DNA of 64,000 bases from Pictodentalium vernedei (GCA_031216915.1 CM062296.1:65502148-65566147); one strand, 5' to 3'; shown: positions 31,609-43,705, counted from the stretch's first letter. Notes: generated by a model from the sequence alone, not told the origin. Program-made: numbers and translations.

Positions 31609-32874
31609 TATACTGTCATGTTAGGACCAGTCATCTCCTATTCTGGTATTTTTTTTTCCATTTTCGGCCAGTTAACACATGTCATGTTTCTAGTTGAGTT
31701 GATTTTGCTAACAAATGTTCATCCCATGTGGCTTGCTACATTGTCCGGGGTATAGGAATACAGTTTTAGATTTCGGAAAATAGTCTGTTATTTACTGCAC
31801 AAGACGGTGTTAATTCATGCATAGCATGATACAATATCCCCAACTATTTTGCCTCTGTACAACAGTTGATACCTTCGTTCGTGTGTTCATCTATGGTATC
31901 CTTGTCTTTCTCTGGCCATAGGCCACATGTGACTAGTCAGTTCCTACTCCATAGCAAATCAACTTGGAAATCCTTCATCTTGTAGCGCACTCATGTCTCA
32001 ATGAATCCATACCTGAGTTGATCTAATAAATCTAACGTAAGGTATCAAATTGCCATACCGGATCATATTTCGATAAGTTATTCGCTAAAACATTTCGACC
32101 ACTCATCGACATCAAAGGTCATGTTTTGGCTCCCAGTGGTGGCTATATCTCTATATCCCTGGTAAAGTAGCATACCATGAGGGATGGGCATTAAGTGTCG
32201 GCAACATTAATCCTGACTTGGAACACACCACATCTTAACTGGCCGAAAATGAAGAATACTACTTGTAGTCAAAAAATATTCCTGTACCTCGAATGACTGC
32301 AAACATACACTCACCCCTTCTAGTCCCATTTTGCCAATGTTCTATACTGGCAAGATAACATTGTATAATTAACAACGGGAACTAATGCATCCCGAGTTCA
32401 TTCCAGCACTGCCCTTGCTGGCAGACGTGTCGCTATGGTGTTGAGATTGAACCAGAACTCCTCTAGAAATTTGATAGTTTTATTTTCTTAGAAAATAAAT
32501 CTATCGAAAATGCCGGAAGTTGAGAATAGACTGTCACTTTAATTGGATTATCAAATGTCCAAGTATCCCCACTGCTGCATACTATCGAGTACCCTTGTTC
32601 ATGTGTTGACAGGAATCTCTCATACCATGTTCATTTGACCATTGCATTCCCGAGAAACATTCAACACTAATTTATCTACGGACGGACGATCATACTGACA
32701 GTCAGACACACAGACGCACACATCGACGGAAATTCTGATCCCATTATCCATTAATCTTCCCCCCAACTTGTTCCAAGGGCTTCACTCCATCATTCACATC
32801 AATTACAGCACATGTATGGTGTTAGGTTTGGAGCTTCAGTTGTGCGATCGGCGAAAATAGCTTTTTTTCGATCC
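31609..32874. other. 3' non-coding part of the transposon
   Basis: Between the stop codon (31606-31608) and the right TIR. AT-rich with no second open frame of note. A small hairpin near 32466-32508 (ATAGTTTTATTTTCT / AGAAAATAAATCTAT) could act in 3' end formation; this is speculative. Confidence 0.5.
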
Positions 32875-33034
32875 GCTTGGCGGCCATTTTGGATTTCGCT
32901 GCTAGTGGTGGCTAGAGGATGGTGCCAACTTGTAGCCGATCGATTTTGAAATCTCTGATGCCTACCCTTACATCATGCCAAATTTCAGGAAGGTATCACC
33001 AAGTGCACAATTCTAGCGAATTCCTCCCCCGCTA
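32875..33034 (-). repeat. Right TIR of the 6.55 kb transposon
   Basis: Reverse complement of 26481-26640; ends CGAATTCCTCCCCCGCTA, followed by the AAT duplication and directly by satellite sequence AATGGGGCAATCTGCTT. Confidence 0.85.
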
Positions 33035-36000
33035 AATGGGGCAATCTGCTTGTTATTCTCCAAATTTACAGAAGATGCCTTGGGAAGCATAGTGGTGCTC
33101 TGCGGGTCCCCCAAAATATGCACCACTTTTGTTCCATAAGGCTCCCAAAAAGGGTTCTGTAGTTTTATGCTCTATAGTCTATTATCGGTTTGTGTGAAAT
33201 CTTGTTAATGAAAGGGTCAATCAGCTCGGAAATCCAGAAATTGACAGTAGGTGTCTTGCTAACCACAGTGGTTCTGTGCGGGCCCCCCAAAATTTGCACC
33301 CTTCGGGGTCTACAAAACGACCTAAAACAGGAAGGGAAATGTTTTTGTTATATGGGCTCTTAAGAATTTTTCTGGCCGTTAGGGAATGGGGCAATCTGCT
33401 TGGTATTCTTTAAATTTATAGATGATGCCTTGGGACGCAAAGTGTTTTTATTATATGAGCTAATATCAGTTGTTCTCGTTGTTCGTTCGCGAATGGGGCA
33501 ATCAGCTAGGTATTCTCCAAATTTATAGAAGATGCCATGGAAAGCGTAGCGGTGCTCTGCGGGCCCCCCAAAATATAGACCACTTTTATTCCATAAGGCT
33601 GCCAAAAAGGGTTCTGTAGTTTTATGCTTTATAGTCTATTATCGGTTTGTGTGAAATCTTGTTAATGAAAGGGTCAATTAGTTCGGTATTCCAGAAATAA
33701 AGAGTAGGTGTCTTGCTAACCACAATGGTTTTGTGCGGGCCCCCCAAATTTTGCACCCTTCTGGGTCCACAAAGCGACCCAAGAAAGGAAGGGAAATGTT
33801 TTTCCTATAGGTATTTTCCAAATTTATAGAATATGCCTTGGGAAGCATAGTGGTGCTCTGCGGGCCCCAAAAATATGCACCACTTTTGTTCCAAAAGGCT
33901 CCCAAAAAGTGTTCTGTAGTTTAATGCTTTATAGTCTATTATCGGTTTGTGTGAAATCTTGTTAATGAAAGGGTCAATCAGCTCGGAAATCCAGAAATAC
34001 ACAGTAGGTATCTTGCTAACCACAGTGGTTCTGTGCGCCCCCCCCCCCCCCCAAATTTTGCACCCTTCTGGTTCCACAAAGCGGCCCAAAAGGGGAAGGG
34101 AAATGTTTTTGTTATATGGGCTATTAACACTTTTTCTGGCTGTTCATTAGGGAATGGGGCAATCTGCTTGGAATTCTCCAAATTTATAGAAGATGCCTTG
34201 GGAAGCATAGCGGTGCTCTGCGGGCCCCCCAAAATATGCACCACTTTTGTTCCAAAAGGCTCCCAAAAAGGGTTCTGTAGATTAATGGTTTATAGTCTAT
34301 TATCGGTTTGTGTGAAATCTTGTTAATGAAAGGGTCAATCAGCTCGGTAATCCAGAAAATCACAGTAGGTGTCTAGCTAACCACAGTGGTTCTGTGCGGG
34401 CCCCTCAAATTTTGCACCCTTCTGGTTCCACAAGGCTACCCAAAAAGGGAAGGGAAATGTTTTTGTTATATGGGCTATTAACAATATTTCTCGCTGTTCG
34501 TTTCGGAATGGGGCAATTTGCTAGGCATTCTCCAAATTTATAGAAGATGCCTTGGGAAGCATAGTGGTTTTCTGCGGGCCCCCTAAAATATGCACCACTT
34601 TTGTTCCATAAGGCTCCCAAAAAGGGTTCTGTAGTTTTATGCTTTATAGTATATTATCGCTTTGTGTGAAATATTGTTAATGAAAGGGTCAATCAGCTCT
34701 GTAATCCAGAAATTGACAGTAGGTGTCTTGCTAACCACAGTGGTTCTGTGCGGGCCCCCCAAAATTTGCACCCTTCGGGGTCTACAAAGCGACCCAAAAC
34801 AGGAAGGGAAATGCTTTTGTTATATGGGCTCTTAACAATTTTTCTGGCCGTTAGGGAATGGGGCAATCTGCTTGGTATTCTTTAAATTTATAGATGATGC
34901 CTTGGGACGCATAGTGGTGCACTGCGGGCCCCCTAAAATATGCACCACTTTTGTACCATAGGCTCCCAAAAAGGGTTCTGTAGTTTTATGCTTTATAGTC
35001 TGTTATCGCTTTGTGTGAAATCTTGTTAATGAAATGGTCAGTTAGCCCGGTATTCCAGAAATAAACAGTAGGTGTCTTGCTAACCACAGTGGTTCTATGC
35101 GGGTCCCCCAAATTTTGCAACCTTCTGGGTCTACAAAGCGACCCAAAAAAGGAGGAAGGGAAATGTTTTTGTTACATGGGCTATTAACAATTTTTCTCGC
35201 TGTTCGTTAGGGAATAGGGCAATCTGCTTGGTATTCTCCAAATTTACAGAAGAGGCCTTGGGAAGCATACTGGTGCTCCGTGGGCCCCCACAATATGCAC
35301 CATTTTTGTTCCAAAAGGCTCCCAAAAAGTAGTTTAATACTTTGTAGTCTATTATCGTTTTGTGTGAAAACTTGTTAATGAAAGGGTCAATCAGCTCGGT
35401 AATCCAGAAATACACAGTAGGTGTCTTGCTAACCACTCTGGTTCTGTGCGGGCCCCTCAAATTTTGCACCCTTCTGGTTCCACAAGGCTACCCAAAAAGG
35501 GAAGGGAAATGTTTTTGTTATATGGGCTATTAACAATTTTTCTCGCTGTTCGTTTCGGAATGGGGCAATCTGCTCAGTATTCTCCAAATTTATAGAAGAT
35601 GCCTTGGGATCATAGTGGTGCTCTGCGGGCCCCCCAAAATATGCACCACTTTTGTTCCATAAGGCTCCCATTAAAGGTTCTGTAGTTTTATGCTTTTTAG
35701 TCTATTATCGATTTGTGTGAAATCTTGTTAGAGAAAGGGTCAATTAGCTCGGTATTCCAGAAATAAGCAGTAGGCTTCTTGATAACCACAGTGGTTCTGT
35801 GCGGGCCTCCCAAATTTTGAACCCTTCTGGATCCACAAAGCGACCCTATAAAGGAAGGGAAATGTGTTTGTTATATAGGCTGTTGTCAGTTTTCCTGATT
35901 AATTGTTAGCAAAAGGGGCAATCTGCTTGGTGTTTTCCAGATTTATAGTAGGTCCTTGGGAAGCATGTTGGTGGTTTGCGGGCCCCCCAAAATATGCACC

Positions 36001-36480
36001 CATTTTGTGCCATAAGCCTCCCAAGAGGGATTCTGTGATTTTGTGATTTACAATCTATTATCGGTTTATCTGAAATCTTGTTAGAGAAAGGGTCAATTAG
36101 CTCGGTATTCCCTAAACAGACAACATGTGTCTCGCTAAGCACGGTGGTGCTGTGCGGGCCCCCCCAAATTGTGCGCCCTTCCGGGTCTACAGTGCATCCC
36201 AAAAAGGAAAGGAAATGGCTTTTTTACTTGGGCTTTTATCAGTTTTTTTTTTCGCTGTTCGTTGGCGAATGGGGCAATCTGTTTGGTATTCTCCAAATTT
36301 ATAGATGGTTCCTTGGGAAACATAGTTGTACTCTGCGGGCCCCTCAAAATATGCACCCTTTTGTGCCATTTGGCTCCCAAAATGGGTTATGTCATTTTTT
36401 TGCTTTGTGGTGTATTATCGGGTTATGTGAAATCTTGCTAGAGAAAGGGTCAATTAACTCGGTATTCCCGTAATGAACAG
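33035..36480 (-). repeat. Satellite array 2, main part, ~10 units
   Basis: Reverse-orientation ~355 bp units, recognisable by GGTTCTGTGCGGGCCCCCCA and CTCCCAAAAAGGGTTCTGTA, with landmarks near 33147, 33600, 33900, 34260, 34617, 34970, 35315, 35665, 36015 and 36375. The first unit continues directly from the one cut by the transposon at 26480. Unit 34039-34053 has an expanded C run. Units after 35.8 kb decay. Frames in this region (70-130 codons) are spurious. Confidence 0.95.
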
Positions 36481-36484
36481 TATT

Positions 36485-36770
36485 TGGCTTGCTAGCCAAC
36501 AGTTATTAGATGAATCATACACATGGAGAATTTTCTTCACACAATATATACATTACAATGAATGGCATACCATCCAGCCCTCTCTCCCTCCCTGACAGCT
36601 GGTAATTGCGGACGGCCATACAGACGGACAGAAGACAGAAGCAGGACAACTTGCAGTTAATAGTCATTAGGTGAATTATATTCGGGAAAGGAAAAAAATA
36701 AAAAAATAATATATATATTATAATGGCTGGCATGCCACCTGCCCTCCCTGCCATCAGGTTACTCACGGTT
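36485..36770. repeat. Two diverged tandem copies, ~180 bp
   Basis: TTATTAGATGAATCATAC...ATTACAATGAATGGCATACC is followed by TCATTAGGTGAATTATAT...ATTATAATGGCTGGCATGCC, both leading into CCxGCCCTC.CTCCCTCC-like sequence. No gene. Confidence 0.6.
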
Positions 36771-36780
36771 TATTCAATCC

Positions 36781-36822
36781 GATAACCATAGAGTATAACA
36801 GGTGTTATACTCTATGGTTATC
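36781..36822. repeat. 42 bp perfect palindrome
   Basis: Arms GATAACCATAGAGTATAACA and its exact reverse complement flank a GG loop. Confidence 0.95.
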
Positions 36823-37050
36823 AGATATATATAAATATATTTATCTGATAAGCATAGGATGTTGTATATAATTTTAATTTATGCGAGCGACCTTTGACCT
36901 CGTTCGATTCCATTTTCATTAATTCATAATCTTCATAATGCAAGTTTGAATTCTTCATTGAAGGAGCAAGTGATATTTTATCGGAATAATATCAAATATT
37001 TTCTACAAGTAAAACATGTAAGTTTTCTGCTTATTTAGCTAATAAATAAA

Positions 37051-37241
37051 GAAATAATTGCAAACTACTTCGTTCAAAACCGTATGTAGTCTACTTACCC
37101 TTATAAAAAAGTACCATGGTAAATCCCAAAATACGCTGGTAATACCATGGTATTACCAGGGTATTTTGGGATTTACCATGGTTTACCATGGTACTTTTTT
37201 ATAAGGGTAAGGTTTTTAACTAAGTAGTTTGTAATTATTTA
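37051..37241. repeat. Foldback repeat, ~190 bp
   Basis: Outer arms AAATAATTGCAAACTACTT pair with AAGTAGTTTGTAATTATTT. Inner arms CTTACCCTTATAAAAAAGTA, CCATGGTAAATCCCAAAATA and CTGGTAATACC pair almost exactly. The ACCATGGT motif recurs. Probably a foldback MITE. Confidence 0.85.
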
Positions 37242-37999
37242 TATTATAGAAATTCCTAGAATGTCAATAATGTGTAGGGCGCTATTTATAGTTACGGCTA
37301 CGTCCACGATCAAAGTACTGGCTGCCCTAATTACAAGTTCGTTTGCCACCTGAAAGAAAAAACGTTTCGAACAAATTGTAAACAAAAACAAAAGTTTACA
37401 ATAATTAATGGAAATTGGAAGCTTCTTGATTGAATACACATTATTCCAGCATACTCTCTGAACACGTGCCCTTCAGCTTTTAGTACGATTGCTTCGGCAA
37501 TAACATCTCCAATTCAGCAGACAAAGTGTCCTAATTACACCACCTCTACAGCAGCAGTACCCTTAAACATTCTAAATCACGAAGAAATGACAATGTCAAC
37601 GAACAATGTTTAACAAATATTCTACGGAGAACAATTAAATGTACAAAATATGAACATACACACTTACCAGTACACAGAAGCTCCTACAATGTCACCACCA
37701 AGAAAACGTAAATCCCAGAGAGTTTTTCCAATATTGTCCGATTCTGAATTAAAAAGTTACAATCCACTTTTCACTGATTCCACGCAAATGTAACATGTTA
37801 ACCTTTTTGTTTCAATGGAGTGACAAATCCTTGAAAGTGTGAATCAATCGCCGTCATCGATTTTGTGGTATAATGGACGCAACTCTGTTTGTCTCCTTCC
37901 ATTTGCCTTGTCTCGTTTTCAACGGAGGTCCGCGGGAATCGAGGTAAAAGTGAAAAAAGCCTCACCGAGTTAAACTGCTGTTTATTGTCAGATAAAAAT
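37242..37999. other. No gene recognised
   Basis: No coding or repeat signal beyond short frames. Confidence 0.4.
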
Positions 38000-38143
38000 A
38001 ATATACATATAGCGTTTTTTTTATATCTGGTATATACAACTCGTTGAAATATAGTTAATATTTTCTCGTCAGAGCCTCGAAAATATTAACTATATTTCAA
38101 CTCGTTGTATAAACCAGATATAAAAAAACACTATATGTATATT
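38000..38143. repeat. Foldback repeat, arms ~62 bp
   Basis: AATATACATATAGCG ... TATATCTGGT ... CAACTCGTTGAAATATAGTT and its reverse complement flank a loop around TCGTCAGAGCC. Arms differ by a few indels. Confidence 0.85.
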
Positions 38144-38983
38144 GTCTATATATATTTGTAAAGTTATACGAACAACACTGTCGTGAAGACGCTGTTTGAG
38201 TTTATGGTGTAATGGAAAGCCAGTCAGCTGCAATGGTCTACATACAGCAGGATTGATGGAATGATGAGGTTTCGCTCTACAGTTTCGCTCTTTTGATAAA
38301 CACAGGGCATATGTTGAAACTGATACATATTATAGTACCAGATATATGATTACGTTAGGTTAATTGTTGGGCAAGAGAATTTGAAGTTTCGGCCACAGTG
38401 TTGGAGTCTGTTGCACTGGGTTAAATTACCAGAGGATTCATGGGAAACAGTGGCTTCGAAAAATTTACTATTTTTAAATGTCAGTTTTACACGTAGTTGT
38501 TACCAGGCACTTCCCAAAGAATGAGATGGAAACATATAAATTGTTTCACATTTTAAAAACAGGCGATTATATGCTCCAGAGTTAGTTAAGTGGGATTAGT
38601 GGGAAAATTCTGCTTTTGAGGCTGCTGGGTGGCTGAAAATGACTGATATCGGTATTTTGTCATGCATTTTTGTAGGTTGAGGCCTTGCATTCGACAGTAA
38701 ATTACCCACATTCAGATTGTTTTTTTCTGCTTAGGCAGATAGTGTTATATGTTTTTATTGGATTTTGAATATGTAATACATTTTATAGGTGAGATAACCA
38801 AGTTAAAGAATATTCGCATTTGAAAAGAGCATATGGCATGTCATTTTTGGAAATGCCTAAAAATCTGTTGGCGGGAACCTCATTGGTCATCCATAGAAAA
38901 GTGCCCCCGCCGCGGCCATTTTGTTGGGACGGAAGTTACTATAAATAAACAATGATCACCCTCAAAAAAAGTATGGAAGACTT
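38144..38983. other. No gene recognised
   Basis: AT-rich, without domain-bearing frames or noticed repeats. Confidence 0.4.
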
Positions 38984-38987
38984 TTAA

Positions 38988-39195
38988 CCATTTACCCAAC
39001 GTAACGGTCAAAACCGGCCAGCGCTATTCACAAAAATCGCCATTTAATTTTCATTTGTTGTCTCAAAAACATAGGTTGTGACCCCTCATTGGAACGAGCT
39101 CGTCATAACCTATGTTTTTGAGACAAAAATTAAAAAAAACAGTTGTTCAAGAATTTTTTGGCAAGTGTCGTCTGCTTTTCATCTTAGGTAAAGGG
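38988..39195. mobile_element. TTAA-flanked palindromic MITE, copy 2
   Basis: TTAA at 38984-38987 and 39196-39199. Ends CCATTTACCCAACGTAACGG and ...TTAGGTAAAGGG. Same ATAGGTTGTGACCCCTCATT core as copy 1, with a shortened palindrome centre. Confidence 0.85.
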
Positions 39196-39349
39196 TTAAT
39201 TTCCTGACTCCTTGCAATTTCTGATCGATTTTAGAAGAATATACAGTGAAGTTCTACGAAGATGTGCACATTTTTCTTACCTATGAAGTTGAATACTTAC
39301 AACATATTTTAGTTACTATTGACAAAAGAAACGAGTGAGAGACTGAAAA

Positions 39350-39900
39350 TTTGATATATTGTTATTAAAATCTGTGTAAGCTGAGCGTCATGACGCTTGG
39401 GGAAATGGAAGCTGTTATACTACTGCGTACCAGCTTTCACTTCATCAAACGTCATGGAACGGGTACGTTGGGTAAAACTGGGACCGCTCCGTAACAGATT
39501 TCACTTCATCAAACGTCATGGGACAGGTACGTTGGGTAATATTGGGTACACTGTGTAACACATTTCACTTCATCAAACGTCAGGGGACGGGCAAGGTGGG
39601 TAAAATTGGTTACGCTGCGTAACAGTTTTCATTTCATAAAACGTCATGGAATGGGGAAGTTATCGCGTTGAATGACTTGACACCACCTTGTGTGGGAGGG
39701 GCGGCGATAGTGAGTAGCGATATTTTGTTACGCTGACACACGAGCAATTCAGTCGTATAGAGATAACAGTGGTCAGAATAGGGAAATGAATCAGTGGTAC
39801 TGATCTTTGTACGATTAGGATTGCTGGAACACTCACTGGTCACATGTAGGAAAATATCTCCGCCACAGCCATCTTCTGGAGCGGAGCCTGCTATAAATAA
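39350..39900. repeat. Dispersed repeat family B, copy 2, with ~75 bp tandem part
   Basis: The segment ~39425-39655 has three and a half tandem copies of TTCACTTCATCAAACGTCAT then GGGTACGTTGGGTAAA.TGGG. It continues with GAAGTTATCGCGTTGAATGA and the AGAGATAACAGTGG end shared with 7125-7910. Confidence 0.7.
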
Positions 39901-40079
39901 AGATCGACAGAAAAGAATTTCAATTCCCCGAACCGACTGCTTTTTAAAGAACGTACATTGATGTTTGCGAAAAATGAAATATATTGAGGATGTACACATT
40001 TATCGTGGCAACGCAAATTGAATATACACAACTTATTTTAGTTGTTATTGACAAAAAACGTGTACTGAGATATTGCAAC

Positions 40080-40480
40080 GTTGATACAGTGTATTAGTTT
40101 TCATGCAAGGTAAACGTCCTGACGCTCGATGTAATGAAAGTTTTCACTTCGTGAAACGTTGTGGTTTCAGAGAAGTACTGACGTTGAATGACTTGTCTCC
40201 ACCTTGGGGGCGGGGGCAGTATGGGTAGCGAGCACATCTTAGGAGTTCACTTATATAGAAGTACCAGTGGTCAGCGGTTATTAGTGCACAACAAGTAGTA
40301 CATGTACGTCAACCAAATGAAAAGCTAAAGCTACGAAAGAACGACACTTCAGTTGAACATTATGCCAATTATAGCGAAGTTCCTGTCTAGGGCTTACAGA
40401 ACGGATGTCATAAAAACAGGGAAAAACATTCTAAAATGTACGGGAATTTCCATTTTTTTGCGGATTTAACTAAACTCAAC
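40080..40480. repeat. Dispersed repeat family B, copy 3
   Basis: Shares TTAGTTTTCATGCAAGGTAAA, CCACCTTGGGGGCGG, ATATAGA..TA.CAGTGGTCAG, AAAGCTAAAGCTACGA and GATGTCATAAAAACAG with the copy at 7125-7910, and is not interrupted by a SINE. Confidence 0.75.
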
Positions 40481-40939
40481 ACTTTTCTACTACAAAAGAC
40501 TTTCGAAGACAATTATTTAGTAATTCCTGGTTCAAGGATGGGAAACATTAGCTGAAGTCGCGGTACTGTGCATAAATTTCGGAATCAACTGAGCTCAACA
40601 ACATCATTAACACAAATCATACACCAGAAGAGACATTTGGTGAAACCTTCCTCTAAGGTTAAAAATACACAGATGAACCGTTGCTAAAGAAAATGTGCGA
40701 ATACAACTGAAGTTTTGTTACCTGGTAGAGTGCTAATTATGTTTAGTCATCAAAAGTTGTCCAACTGCTTCTGTCCTGTTATAATGTATGAGAGAGTGCC
40801 CATAATAGGCACTCTCCCATAAATTGTAATTACCTGCACTTCAGACTAAAGCTCCAAATATGGGCTTTCGGAACGCTACCAGTTAAAGAAATTCTGGAAC
40901 AGTGGAGGCTGCCTATGTTGGATGTGCTGTAGACACCTA
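40481..40939. other. No gene; one small hairpin
   Basis: A hairpin GAGAGAGTGCC...GGCACTCTC lies at 40788-40819. Otherwise nothing recognised. Confidence 0.45.
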
Positions 40940-41170
40940 GAACTATCTACAATGATAATTTGGTGGCTGTCAGGGTAATTTCTCGATCTATTACAAGATT
41001 GTTTTTTATTGCATCAACAGAACTGGGGCATCTTCCTATCCTCCAGTATTTAATTTATCACATCTTGTTTGGCAGAGCTTACGAAGCTCTGTCAAACAAG
41101 ATGCATACGATCAAAAGCCTACATTGGATGCAGGTATGTTAGGTATGTAGTAATGTTGCGGAAACAAGTC
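40940..41170. repeat. Dispersed repeat family C, copy 1, with hairpin
   Basis: Homologous to 43200-43420: shared AATTTCTCGA..TATTACAA, AACTGGG.CAT..TCCTATCCTC and a hairpin (CATCTTGTTTGGCAGAGCTT / AAGCTCTGTCAAACAAGATG here). Followed by ATTGGATGCAG-type sequence in both copies. Confidence 0.7.
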
Positions 41171-41783
41171 TCATGTAGTGCAAATACGCCATTGTAGGTT
41201 GTGTTTGCGTTGGAGTACCTTAAACCCTCACTTATATGCTAATCATTTATCACTTCCCCCTTGTGTTAATGTGGATTGGTGGAAACACCTGAACAGTTTT
41301 TTTTCCTACACTGCCCAGTCTATGCAAATTTTCGTAATGATACAGTTAATACTTTATCTTTCATTCCAGACTTCTCAGGGTTACGGTTTGGTTCAGAATC
41401 ACTACACAATGTGAGAATAATCTTATTGTTTGAAGTTGTACAAAATATCATTATGTTAAGTGGAAGCTTCGGCTGTTGCAGCAGTCTACTCCAATTCAAA
41501 CCAAGGACCACCACATTCTTAAATACGCTATTTTTTTCTTCGCATGTTGCACGTGTCCTTTGTTCTGATTTCCACGCACAATTGTTCTTGCATTACAATA
41601 TCATGATCAATTAACATTCTGTATTCGAGTTGGCTTATCATTACCCCCTCCCCTCGTCCCTCCCCTCCACTTCTCGTTTTTTGCTGTTTCGCATTTACTC
41701 ATGTATCTATTATCTCTCGGAATGCAGGATTATCCCCCAGTCTCTATCTACAATGGCATACAAAGATTTGATATGAACATTTA
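41171..41783. other. No gene recognised
   Basis: Overlapping plus frames at 41178-41614 have no conserved motif. Nothing else seen. Confidence 0.4.
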
Positions 41784-42061
41784 CAGTACAGCCACCGTGG
41801 ACTGGTCACTTTCCACGTTGTGGTAAGTATTTCCACGGATGCAATAATATTGAATTGCAAACACCAATTATAGGAATAATCATCAGAAATTTAATTAATG
41901 AAGCACTGGGTACAACCCGGGTACAAGCCAGGTACAACCCAGGTACAACACGGTGCTTCGTTAATTAAATTTTGATGATGATGATTTCATTACCTGGTAA
42001 GCGCATGCGTGGATATCATTGACCACGCGTGGGTTACGACCAGTCCACGGCGACTGTACTG
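41784..42061. mobile_element. TA-flanked MITE, family D copy 1, 278 bp
   Basis: Ends CAGTACAGCCACCGTGGACT and the reverse-complement CAGTACAGTCGCCGTGGACT are almost identical, and TA flanks both sides. The centre pairs AATTTAATTAATGAAGCAC with GTGC.TCGTTAATTAAATT, around copies of GGTACAACCC. Related sequence occurs at 51140-51380 and 52195-52411. Confidence 0.8.
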
Positions 42062-42383
42062 TATAGGGTAGCCTAGTAATTATACAAGTAGTCCACTGCT
42101 ACCTGGAAATAAAATATTGTTTAAACTAAGTAATCAACTGTGGGTTTTTCTTCCTTTCTTGCTTCTCTCAATTGGGACTTGTTTCAGAACCTCGGTTATG
42201 GTTTTAGGAAAGTCAAAACGAGAAAGGGACGACCTCAACGGGTTCGCTTCACTGTTACAATTTACCTACCGTCTGGGGTTTTAACAGCTCAATATCGTTT
42301 ATCCAGCCGTATCCATACCAAACGTGGAATACATCCTACGTCCCTCACTTCTCTTTTTTGGTATTTTAGTTTAAACAATTTCT

Positions 42384-42960
42384 TATAATGTTCAAGTAAG
42401 AGTAAAATCCTCGCTCTCTGATTGAATTAGAGCTGGCGTAGTTTCTTTTAAGTTTACGGCTCCAGTAGCAAATGTTACCGTCTGACGTCACCACGCGAAA
42501 TATTTGAAATCACGTCGCCCGTTTCGTAACTGCTTCATCAACGGAGTGACTAGCAAGCCGCTTTATTTTTTATGGATTTTTCACAAGGGCAGCAGACAGT
42601 GTTCCAGATAAAGTGTTGTTTAAGTTACAAACCGATTTACGATTTGAACGAAGGTGGAATAAGTTTATCTGGTTTATTTATTATCCATCCAGTGCCGCCG
42701 TGGGTGCAGGAGAGGTTTATTTACTAAACCTGTGATCGTTAAAAGTTGCCTTGCAGAAGGTAACTTTTGACGATCACAAGTTTTGTAAATAAGCCTCTTG
42801 TGTTTCTCAATGCAGGTTTTGGGCTACGGGTAGGGTCTTATTGGAACATATACATGTTGTACGTTATGTAATCGCGTCTCGGTTGAACATACGTTCCGAA
42901 CCGCAAACCTCAGAACATGTTACCGTCAATTCATCACAATAATTTATATTGTATTAAACT
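42384..42960. repeat. Dispersed repeat family A, copy 2
   Basis: Matches 5540-6140 along its length. The first internal hairpin (about 42720-42795, GATCGTTAAAA arms) is kept. The left arm of the second hairpin is missing; only the right arm GAACCGCAAACCTCAGAACA remains. Confidence 0.8.
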
Positions 42961-43199
42961 GTCCTAAGCATCCAATTAAATTGTGCATATCTATTACTCT
43001 ACTCGAGAAACATCTCAAAAAAGCTCCTGACTTACTGACGAATCCCTTAATTACAAGTTATTTTATTTGTTACAATGCATATTATTTTGGGGATTTGGCT
43101 TTGTTTCATCTTCTTTCTTTTTGACATTATGTACACGTGTAATATGATTCTGTTCACAATGAAATAAGAATATTTTGAATGCATTAAGGTGGAAAATGT

Positions 43200-43420
43200 C
43201 TATAAATACTTGGTGAATGTTCGGGAAATTTCTCGACATATTACAATATGTTTTATTCAATTAACGGAACTGGGTCATTATCCTATCCTCTTGTTGTAAA
43301 CTGAGTATTTTTCTCTCATATATAGTTTGATAGAGCTCACTGAGCTCTACCAAACGAGATATAAAACATTAAATGCCTATATTGGATTATTGAGGTGAAA
43401 TATGTCTATAAATGCTGGGA
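43200..43420. repeat. Dispersed repeat family C, copy 2, with hairpin
   Basis: See 40940-41170. The hairpin here is ATATAGTTTGATAGAGCTCA / TGAGCTCTACCAAACGAGATAT-like with a minimal loop. Confidence 0.7.
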
Positions 43421-43477
43421 TTACAATATATGTTATAGTAATCCTTCGACAGGTTATAAGAATATGTATTCAATTAA

Positions 43478-43701
43478 CCCTTTACGACACTGCAAAACAA
43501 TTCTTGAATAACTAATTATTTTCAATTTTTGTCTCAAAAACATAGGTTATGATCCCTATTTGGAACGCGCTCGACACGCTCGTTCCAATGAGGGGTCATA
43601 ACCTATGTTTTTGAGATAAAAAATGAAAAAAAATAATGAAACTTAATTGGCGATTTTAAGAGTTACGCTGGCCGGTTTTGGCTGTTACATTGGGTAAAGG
43701 G
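43478..43701. mobile_element. TTAA-flanked palindromic MITE, copy 3 (reversed)
   Basis: TTAA at 43474-43477 and 43702-43705; ends CCCTTTACG and ...ATTGGGTAAAGGG. The GGCCGGTTTTGGC block lies on the right, so the copy is in reverse orientation to copy 1. Confidence 0.85.
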
Positions 43702-43705
43702 TTAA

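Larger units (their letters stand above)
26481..33034 (+). mobile_element. Intact Academ-like DNA transposon, 6554 bp
   Basis: Left end TAGCGGGGGAGGAATTCG and right end CGAATTCCTCCCCCGCTA are exact inverted repeats. Similarity continues, with gaps, for about 160 bp on each side (shared GAATTGTGCACTTGGTGATA, GATCGGCTACAAGTTG and CCAAAATGGCCGCC). The flanks are AAT (26478-26480 and 33035-33037), and removing element plus one AAT restores a continuous satellite unit. The single large gene it carries encodes a protein with an XPG/FEN1-like nuclease and a Cys-rich tail. Large size, 3 bp duplication and the nuclease fit the Academ superfamily (from memory: 3-4 bp duplications, XPG nuclease in one branch). 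The exact superfamily name is inference; the transposon structure is seen directly. Confidence 0.85.

Noticed and set aside
33360-36473. Similar frames in satellite array 2 on the minus strand
   Set aside because: Reverse-orientation copies of the same satellite artefact.
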